6,831 nucleotides of DNA from CAVSWN01 sp046728115. GTDB taxonomy: Bacteria; Acidobacteriota; Vicinamibacteria; Vicinamibacterales; CAVVIG01. The notes under the pieces were generated by a model. The model worked only from the letters and a program-made list of their open reading frames with translations, was not told the origin of the DNA and searched no databases. Made by a program: the position numbers and the translations under genes. Location: assembly GCA_046728115.1 (NCBI GenBank), contig JBKPDW010000087.1, positions 1-6,831 of the forward strand. The letters run 5' to 3'. Below, in pieces: positions 1 through 5,068 of the stretch; position 1 is the stretch's first letter; every line of letters begins with the position of its first letter.

Positions 1-1356
1 CAGTCACGCGGTGTGCAGCTGCACGTGGCTGTGGCGCGTACGCGAACAGCCGCGGTGGTGCTGGCGCTCGCGCGACCAGGCGTCACGATCGTCGAGCGCG
101 GTGGAGAAGCAGAGGCGCTTGCAACGGTGCCCATCGGAATATTGGAAAAATTTGACGACGACGCGAAGCCGCGTCCCTCGACACGCGCGGGGTGCCCCGA
201 GCGCGTCGAAGGGCAAAGTCCGTTCGCGGTCTTGGCGGTCGAGAAGTGGGGGCTGACAACGCTCGGTGAGCTGGCGGCGCTTCCACCTGCCGATCTCGTT
301 TCGCGACTCGGTCCCCGGGTCCGGACATGGCAGGCCATCGCGCGCGGCGAAGACGTTCGGCCGCTGATTCCGACGCTGCCCGAAGAACGATTTGTGTCGA
401 CGCTCGAGCTCGAATGGCCGATCGAGGAGCTCGAGCCGCTGTCGTTCGTGCTCACGCGGCTGCTCGAGCCGTTGTCCACGCGCCTCGAGCGGCGCGATCG
501 TGGCGCCGCGGTGCTGCACCTGGTGCTGAGGCTCGTCAATAAGGATACCTGCGCGCGCCGGCTCGAGTTGCCGTCGCCGATCCGCGACGTGCGCACGCTA
601 CGGACGCTCGCGCTGCTGGATCTCGAGGCGCATCCGCCGTCGGCCGCGATCGATCGCGTGACGATCGTGATTGATCCGACGCCAGGGCGCGTGCTGCAGC
701 ACACGTTGTTTACACGCGCGCACCCGACGCCGGAGCAGCTCTCCACGCTGCTCGCGCGACTCGGTGCGCTGATGGGCCACGACCGCTTCGGTGCGCCGGC
801 GGTTGTCGATTCGTACAGGCCCGGAGCGTTCGAGCTGAAGCCGTTCAAAACCGATCACGACGATCAACGCGGAGTTCGCAGAGATCGCGGAAAAAAAGAC
901 AGCGGGAATCTTCATCTCGAGAATCCTGATTCTGCGAGCTCTGCGGTCTCTGCGTTGATCGTCATGGATACGGCGTCGAATGTCGTGAGTGGCGTCCGCA
1001 GATGCCGCCACCCCGTTCCCGCGCGCGTGGCCGTCGACAACGGTCGTCCTGTGCGCGTCACGACCGATCGTCGCGGGTTCGCTGGCGGCGCCGTCGTGCG
1101 GTGCGTCGGGCCGTGGCGGACGTCGGGGGAATGGTGGAATGCCGACACGCGTAAGAGTCAGAAGTCAGAAGTACGAAGTCAGAAGTCAGAAGTACGAAAT
1201 CCTGAAGCACTTCAGACTTCTGACTTCAGACTTCAGACATCACATGTCACGTGGAACCGCGACGAATGGGACGTATCGCTGAATGACGGCGCCATGTACC
1301 GCATTTTTCGCGATCGCGAGTCGGATACATGGTGGATCGACGCAATCGCTGACTGA
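1..1356 (+). CDS. imuB: ImuB, Y-family polymerase-like mutasome protein (5' end outside window)
   Basis: ImuB is a catalytically degenerate relative of Y-family DNA polymerases. It bridges ImuA, DnaE2 and the sliding clamp during SOS-induced translesion synthesis. The frame is open from base 1, so the gene starts upstream; the GTG at 13 is internal. What is visible starts at the end of the palm (motif ARTRTAAVVLALARPGV). It continues with a helix-hairpin-helix segment (KWGLTTLGELAALP, about 247-290), a little-finger-like domain (about 390-690), and the ImuB C-terminal signatures VDSYRPGAF (about 808), PVPARVAVDNGRPVRV (about 1018), GPWRTSGEWW (about 1110) and DEWDVSLNDGAMYRIFRD near the end. 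Three repeat-derived stretches interrupt these conserved blocks (175-213, 859-963, 1155-1240), and all keep the frame. I see no obvious QLxLF/QLPLW clamp motif in the visible part. The palm residues that would show loss of polymerase activity are outside the window. dnaE2 follows on the same strand, the usual cassette order. Confidence 0.9.
   Translation, partial: QSRGVQLHVAVARTRTAAVVLALARPGVTIVERGGEAEALATVPIGILEKFDDDAKPRPSTRAGCPERVEGQSPFAVLAVEKWGLTTLGELAALPPADLVSRLGPRVRTWQAIARGEDVRPLIPTLPEERFVSTLELEWPIEELEPLSFVLTRLLEPLSTRLERRDRGAAVLHLVLRLVNKDTCARRLELPSPIRDVRTLRTLALLDLEAHPPSAAIDRVTIVIDPTPGRVLQHTLFTRAHPTPEQLSTLLARLGALMGHDRFGAPAVVDSYRPGAFELKPFKTDHDDQRGVRRDRGKKDSGNLHLENPDSASSAVSALIVMDTASNVVSGVRRCRHPVPARVAVDNGRPVRVTTDRRGFAGGAVVRCVGPWRTSGEWWNADTRKSQKSEVRSQKSEVRNPEALQTSDFRLQTSHVTWNRDEWDVSLNDGAMYRIFRDRESDTWWIDAIAD
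175..213. repeat. Palindromic repeat inside imuB (CCCTTCGACRCGC family)
   Basis: An imperfect hairpin with arms CCCTCGACACGCGCGGGG and CCCCGAGCGCGTCGAAGGG on either side of a 3-nt spacer. It lies in frame in imuB, just before the helix-hairpin-helix segment, and encodes roughly PSTRAGCPERVEG, which looks foreign to the family. A close relative sits at 4161-4200 in dnaE2. The sequence resembles the widespread intragenic and intergenic palindromes of the CCCTTCGACAAGCTCAGG type seen in many bacterial genomes; that link is from memory. Confidence 0.75.
859..963. repeat. Long imperfect inverted repeat inserted in imuB
   Basis: The left arm at 859-891 begins GACGATCAACGCGGAG. The right arm at 931-963 is its near-complement and ends TCTGCGTTGATCGTC. 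The outer 12 bp match perfectly, and over 33 nt I count about six differences. The roughly 40-nt centre includes a run of seven or more A. In the protein it encodes a charged, low-complexity stretch between the conserved RPGAFELKPF block and the PVPARV block, where ImuB proteins normally have a short linker. It is in frame, so it reads as an insertion tolerated in a linker. The GAG-CGCAGAG texture resembles the ACGCAGAGG-type repeats common in some acidobacterial and planctomycete genomes (recalled, not checked). Confidence 0.75.
1155..1240 (+). repeat. 7-nt-period palindromic element, copy 1 (in imuB)
   Basis: The left arm (1155-1200) is a run of AAGTCAG-type heptamers, with the variant AAGTACG at 1169-1175 and 1190-1196 giving a 21-nt higher-order unit. 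The right arm (1209-1240) is a run of CTTCAGA-type heptamers. The arms are inverted and pair with about one mismatch per unit. In the imuB frame it encodes KSQKSEVRSQKSEV followed by LQTSDFRLQTS. It sits between the conserved blocks GPWRTSGEWW and WNRDEWDVSL, which in other ImuB proteins are close together. It shares sequence and orientation with copies 2 and 3 in dnaE2. Confidence 0.9.
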
Positions 1357-1361
1357 AACAA

Positions 1362-1460
1362 CCACGGAGGACACGGTGGCGACGCGTGCAAAAACAGAGG
1401 ACACGGGGATCGTTTTTCCCGATCCGGTGACCTCTGTTCGTGTTCCGTGACTTCCGTGGC
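1362..1460. repeat. Intergenic inverted repeat between imuB and dnaE2
   Basis: The outer arms are CCACGGAGGACACGG (from 1362) and CCGTGACTTCCGTGG (ending near 1459), 15 bp with two mismatches. The inner arms are AACAGAGGACAC (from 1393) and the near-complement ending GACCTCTGTT (1429-1438). Around the centre, GGATCG and CGATCC flank a T-run. The element fills nearly the whole gap and ends 9 bases before the dnaE2 GTG. A second T-run at 1463-1467 follows the outer arm, so the transcript could form a long stem followed by U5. Its texture resembles the 859-963 repeat, so the two may be related. It could attenuate or stabilise the dnaE2 message, but nothing here proves a role. Confidence 0.75.
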
Positions 1461-1468
1461 GGTTTTTC

Positions 1469-4400
1469 GTGGCGCCGGATTACATCGAGCTTCATGCCGC
1501 ATCTGCTTTCAGTTTTCTGCAGGGCGCTTCGCTGCCCGAAGCGCTGGTCGATCGGGCCGCCGATCTCGGGTACTCCGCCATCGCGCTGCTCGACCGCGAC
1601 GGCGTGTACGGCGCGCCGCGTTTTCATAAAGCCGCCACCAGCGCGGGACTGAAACCGATTATCGGGGCGGAGTTGACGGTTGAAAATCAGAAGTCAGAAG
1701 TGCGAAGTGAGAAGTCAGAAGTCAGAAGTCAGAAGTCTTCAAATACTTCAGACTTCAGACTTCAGACTTCAAACTTTCTGCTGCCCGTCCTCTGCGAATC
1801 GCAGGAAGGCTACCACAACCTCTGTCGTCTGATCACCCGCATGAAGCTGCGCGCGCCGAAGGGCGAGGGCGCGCTCACGCTGGACGAGATCGAAGGGTGC
1901 ACGAACGGACTCGTCGTGCTCGTGGGCCGCGCCGCGCTCGATGCGCGCCGGCATGGCGTTGGCGGCTTGCTCGATCGTCTGATCGGCGTGTTCGGCCGCG
2001 ATCGCGTCTACGTGGAGCTGCAGCGGCATTTTCGCCGCGACGGAGAAGCCGACAACGCCGCGCTTTCGACGCTGGCGTCGGCGTATCACGTGCCGACCAT
2101 CGCGACCAACGGCGTCCGCTTCGCGACGCCGGCCGAGCGCCCGTTGTTCGACGTGCTGACCTGTATCCATCACGGCACGACGCTCGCCGAAGCGGGCCGG
2201 CGCCTGGCACCGAACGCCGAGCGGTACCTGAAGCCGCCCGGCGACATGGCGGATCTGTTCCGAGATCGTCCCGACGCGGTCGCGGGCACGCGTGAGCTCG
2301 CCGATCGTCTGCAGTACACGATGGCGAATCTCGGGTACCGGTTTCCGGATTATCCGGTGCCAGCCGGCGAAACGCAGATGTCGTTCCTGCGTCAGATCAC
2401 GGAGGTCGGCGCGCTCGAGCGGTACGCGTCGATGGGAGCGGCCCGCTCGTCGAGCGGAGCGGCTCTCTTCGATCGGGCGCGCGCGCAGATCGCGCGCGAG
2501 TTGGATCTCATCGAAAAGCTGCAGCTCGCCGGCTACTTCCTGATCGTCTGGGATATCGTCAATTTCTGCCGGCAGCACGACGTGCTCGTGCAGGGCCGCG
2601 GCTCGGCGGCCAACAGCGCCGTGTGTTACAGCCTGGGGATCACTGCGGTCGACCCGGTCAAGATGGATCTGCTGTTCGAACGCTTTCTTTCGGAGGAACG
2701 CGGCGAATGGCCGGATATCGATCTCGATTTGCCGAGCGGGGACCGGCGCGAGCAGGTGATTCAGCACGTCTACGAGAAATACGGGCGGCTTGGCGCGGCG
2801 ATGACTGCCAACGTCATCACGTACCGGGGGCGGAGCGCCGCACGCGAAGCGGGTAAGGCGCTCGGCTTCGATCCCGTACAGATCGATCGCCTGGCGAAGA
2901 TCATGAACCAGTTCGAGTTCGCGGATCCCGCCGACACGCTGCCGCGGCAGATGTCGGCCGTCGGGCTCGATCTCAACTCCGATCGCGTGCGGCTGTTCGC
3001 GCGGCTGTGGCGCGAGATGCTCGACCTGCCGCGACATCTCGGCCAGCATTCGGGCGGCATGGTGATCTGCCAGGGACAACTCGATGCGGTCGTGCCGCTC
3101 GAAAACGCGAGCATGCCCGGACGCGTGGTGGTGCAGTGGGACAAGGACGATTGCGCCGACATGGGCATCGTGAAAGTCGATCTGCTCGGTTTGGGCATGA
3201 TGGCGGTGATTCAGGATGCGCTCGCCCTGGTGAATGGAGACCAAAAGTTAGAAGTCAGAAGTCAGAAGTCAGAAGTTCAATCGACTTCAGACTTCAGACT
3301 TCAGACTTCAGACTTGCGTATCGATCTGGCGCATCTTCCCGAAAACGATCCGGCCGTTTACAAGATGCTCTGCGAGGCCGACACGATTGGCGTGTTCCAG
3401 GTCGAATCGCGCGCGCAGATGGCAACTCTCCCTCGCCTCCAACCCGCCTGCTTCTACGACATCGTCGTCGAAGTGGCAATCATCCGGCCGGGACCAATCG
3501 TCGGACAGATGGTGCATCCCTATTTGAACCGGCGAGCTGGACGCGAAGCGGTGCAGTATCCGTATCCGTCGCTCGAGCCGATCCTGGCGCGGACGCTCGG
3601 CGTGCCGCTGTTTCAAGAGCAGCTCTTGCGCATGGCGATGGTGGCCGCGGGATTCACCGGAGGCCAGGCCGAAGAGCTGCGGCGCGCCTTCGGCTTCAAA
3701 CGATCGGAGCGGCGCATGAAAGCCATCGAGGTGCAGCTGCGCGCCGGCATGGCGCGGCAGGGCATCACGGGCGCAGCCGCCGATCAGATTGTGACGTCGA
3801 TCACGTCGTTCGCGTTGTACGGCTTTCCCGAGTCGCACGCGGCCAGCTTCGCGCTCCTCGCGTACGCGAGCGCGTATCTCAAAGCGCATTACCCGGCGGC
3901 GTTCTATACCGCGCTGCTCAACAATCAGCCAATGGGGTTTTATCATCCGGCGACGCTCGTCAAAGACGCGCAGCGCCGCGGCGTCCGGTTTCGTCCCATC
4001 GATGTGCAGATCTCGAATTGGGAATGCACCGTCGAAGCTGACGGGGCGATCAGGCTGGGGCTGCGCTACGTCAGCGGCTTGCGCGAACAGGCGGGACGCG
4101 CGATCTGCACCACGAATACATGGAGCGCGAGCCGTTCAGACGAGCGTCCCCGCTCGACTGCCCTTCGACACGCTCGGGGCATCCCGAGCGTGTCGACGGA
4201 TGAGGCCCTCGCGCTCCAGACCGGGCGATTGGTGTGTCCCAAATGCGGCTGCGACGATGCGTCGATGCTCGAGTCGACGGATCGCGGCTGGTTCTGCAAC
4301 GTCTGCTCGCACGAGTGGGGGAATCGATCGGGTGTCTCCCCGCTTGTGACGCCAGAGCCGCGAAGCGGCGAAGGCGGACCTGTCACACCCCAAAGGAGCG

Positions 4401-5065
4401 AAGACAGAAGATTCAAATCGCTCGACGAACTCGTAGCACGCGCCGGTCTTCGCCGCGACGAAGTGGTCACGCTGGCCGACGTCGGCGCGCTCAACTCGTT
4501 CGGCTACGACCGTCGTTCCGCGCTCTGGCAAGCCGAGCGCGCCGTACGGCCGAGTGGAGAGCTCTTTGAGGAGGCAGAACAGGCCGGAGGAGCGGGATGG
4601 GCGGGATGGACAGAAGCGAGTGACACCAACCCCTGTCCCTTGAGGCCCATGACCGAATCCGAGCGGCTCGTCGCCGATTATGCGGGCATGGGGCTGAGCA
4701 TCGGCCGTCACCCGATGGCGCTGCGGCGCGACGAGCTGGCTATGCGCGGCATCCTGCGTGCCAGCGATCTCCATGTGGCACGGCAAGGCCGGCGCGTACG
4801 CGTGGCGGGGATGGTGATTACGCGTCAGCGGCCGGGAACGGCCAAAGGATTCGTGTTCCTCACGCTCGAAGACGAAAGTGGCATCGCCAACATCATCGTG
4901 CGGCCCGATTTGTTCGCGCGTGATCGTCTCGTGATCGTCGAGGAACAATTTCTGATCGTGGACGGCGTGTTGCAGAACCAGGATGGTGTCACATCGGTGC
5001 GCGCCGAGGCCGTGCAGGGGATGCGAGGCGTCGATTTCCAGTTCGACGCGCACGACTTCTATTAG
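1469..5065 (+). CDS. dnaE2: Error-prone DNA polymerase DnaE2 (C family), with large insertions
   Basis: DnaE2 is the C-family polymerase that performs SOS mutagenesis with ImuA and ImuB. Domains in order: an N-terminal PHP domain (about 1-250; motifs ELHAASAFSFL and LLDRDGVYG); the palm, with GRGSAANSAVCYSLGIT (about 375-395), PDIDLDLP giving Asp418 and Asp420, and KVDLLGL giving Asp571, equivalent to the three catalytic aspartates of E. coli PolIII alpha; the fingers/HhH region (SHAASFALLAYASAYLKAHYPAAF, QPMGFYHPATLVKDA); and an OB fold (about 1110-1190, VRVAGMVITRQRPGTAKGF). The protein is 1198 residues, against roughly 1030-1100 usual for the family. The excess lies in insertions at residues 74-101 and 592-616 (7-nt-period repeats) and about 881-981 (a zinc ribbon between palindromes), plus small ones near 2436-2465 and 4570-4640. 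The PHP metal site looks degenerate (HAA instead of HxH, DRDG instead of DHDG). The GTG start at 1469 fits the family N-terminus, but no good Shine-Dalgarno precedes it. Confidence 0.95.
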   Translation: MAPDYIELHAASAFSFLQGASLPEALVDRAADLGYSAIALLDRDGVYGAPRFHKAATSAGLKPIIGAELTVENQKSEVRSEKSEVRSQKSSNTSDFRLQTSNFLLPVLCESQEGYHNLCRLITRMKLRAPKGEGALTLDEIEGCTNGLVVLVGRAALDARRHGVGGLLDRLIGVFGRDRVYVELQRHFRRDGEADNAALSTLASAYHVPTIATNGVRFATPAERPLFDVLTCIHHGTTLAEAGRRLAPNAERYLKPPGDMADLFRDRPDAVAGTRELADRLQYTMANLGYRFPDYPVPAGETQMSFLRQITEVGALERYASMGAARSSSGAALFDRARAQIARELDLIEKLQLAGYFLIVWDIVNFCRQHDVLVQGRGSAANSAVCYSLGITAVDPVKMDLLFERFLSEERGEWPDIDLDLPSGDRREQVIQHVYEKYGRLGAAMTANVITYRGRSAAREAGKALGFDPVQIDRLAKIMNQFEFADPADTLPRQMSAVGLDLNSDRVRLFARLWREMLDLPRHLGQHSGGMVICQGQLDAVVPLENASMPGRVVVQWDKDDCADMGIVKVDLLGLGMMAVIQDALALVNGDQKLEVRSQKSEVQSTSDFRLQTSDLRIDLAHLPENDPAVYKMLCEADTIGVFQVESRAQMATLPRLQPACFYDIVVEVAIIRPGPIVGQMVHPYLNRRAGREAVQYPYPSLEPILARTLGVPLFQEQLLRMAMVAAGFTGGQAEELRRAFGFKRSERRMKAIEVQLRAGMARQGITGAAADQIVTSITSFALYGFPESHAASFALLAYASAYLKAHYPAAFYTALLNNQPMGFYHPATLVKDAQRRGVRFRPIDVQISNWECTVEADGAIRLGLRYVSGLREQAGRAICTTNTWSASRSDERPRSTALRHARGIPSVSTDEALALQTGRLVCPKCGCDDASMLESTDRGWFCNVCSHEWGNRSGVSPLVTPEPRSGEGGPVTPQRSEDRRFKSLDELVARAGLRRDEVVTLADVGALNSFGYDRRSALWQAERAVRPSGELFEEAEQAGGAGWAGWTEASDTNPCPLRPMTESERLVADYAGMGLSIGRHPMALRRDELAMRGILRASDLHVARQGRRVRVAGMVITRQRPGTAKGFVFLTLEDESGIANIIVRPDLFARDRLVIVEEQFLIVDGVLQNQDGVTSVRAEAVQGMRGVDFQFDAHDFY
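1688..1772 (+). repeat. 7-nt-period palindromic element, copy 2 (DnaE2 PHP domain)
   Basis: The left arm (about 1688-1737) has seven AAGT-headed heptamers, mostly AAGTCAG with the variants AAGTGCG and AAGTGAG. A short loop follows, then a right arm (about 1746-1770) of GACTTCA heptamers. In frame it encodes QKSEVRSEKSEVRSQKS and then TSDFRLQTS, residues about 74-101. It lies between GAELTVE and LPVLCESQEGYHNLCRL, a loop that is short in most DnaE2 proteins. Confidence 0.92.
3244..3315 (+). repeat. 7-nt-period palindromic element, copy 3 (DnaE2 palm)
   Basis: The left arm (3244-3276) contains AAGTCAG heptamers beginning with the variant AAGTTAG. The loop is about 6-8 nt, and the right arm (3283-3315) holds four or more GACTTCA heptamers. 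In frame it encodes KLEVRSQKSEV and then TSDFRLQTSDL, residues about 592-616. It follows the KVDLLGLGMM strand bearing catalytic Asp571 by about 20 residues and precedes DLAHLPENDPAVYKML. It has the cleanest arms of the three copies. Confidence 0.93.
4161..4200. repeat. Palindromic repeat inside dnaE2 (CCCTTCGACACGCTCGGG family)
   Basis: The arms TCGACACGCTCGGG (4165-4178) and CCCGAGCGTGTCGA (4183-4196) are perfect 14-bp complements around the loop GCAT. It is in frame in dnaE2 and forms the upstream border of the zinc-ribbon insertion. It belongs to the same family as 175-213 in imuB, sharing the CCCT-TCGACACGC start and the CCGAGCG-GTCGA end. Confidence 0.85.
4235..4306 (+). other. Four-cysteine zinc ribbon encoded within the dnaE2 insertion
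   Basis: Within DnaE2, CPKC (Cys923, Cys926) is followed 16 residues later by CNVC (Cys943, Cys946), with aromatic residues next to the second pair (WFCNVCSHEW). This Cx2C-x16-Cx2C pattern is what a structural zinc ribbon looks like. It interrupts the region between the first HhH signature (GLRYVSGLREQAGRAI) and the second (TLADVGALNSFG), a part of C-family polymerases that binds duplex DNA. I do not recall it as a standard DnaE2 element, but it may be shared by this lineage. Zinc binding is inferred from the pattern. Confidence 0.7.
4330..4390. repeat. Palindromic stretch at the downstream border of the zinc-ribbon insertion
   Basis: GGGTGT (4330-4335) pairs with ACACCC (4385-4390), and alternatively TGTGAC (4345-4350) with GTCACA (4382-4387). 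Inside, GCCGC-GAA-GCGGC (4357-4369) forms a tight hairpin. It encodes a Pro/Gly/Ser-rich run (VTPEPRSGEGGPVTPQ) that looks like linker. Together with 4161-4200 it brackets the ribbon. Confidence 0.6.
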
Positions 5066-5068
5066 CTG

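Noticed and set aside
4..519. A 171-codon minus-strand frame opposite imuB
   Set aside because: imuB has clear conserved blocks in the plus frame; this frame has the biased composition of an antisense shadow.
1357..1468. LexA-type SOS box before dnaE2
   Set aside because: I see no GAAC-N-GTTC or CTG-N10-CAG type operator here; regulation would be expected upstream of the cassette, outside the window.
2436..2465. Inverted repeat CCGCTCG-T-CGAGCGG in dnaE2 as a further inserted element
   Set aside because: The stem is short and GC-rich, no second copy is visible and the encoded segment is small, so chance in high-GC coding sequence is as likely.
1769..3244. A 491-codon open frame on the minus strand opposite dnaE2
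   Set aside because: It is a high-GC shadow of dnaE2 with an Arg/His-rich composition and no recognisable domain. Its end falls in the stop-bearing minus strand of repeat copy 2 and its first ATG beside copy 3.
4110..4412. Intein in DnaE2
   Set aside because: The insertion is about 100 residues, lacks splicing-junction motifs and an endonuclease domain, and is explained by palindromes plus a zinc ribbon.
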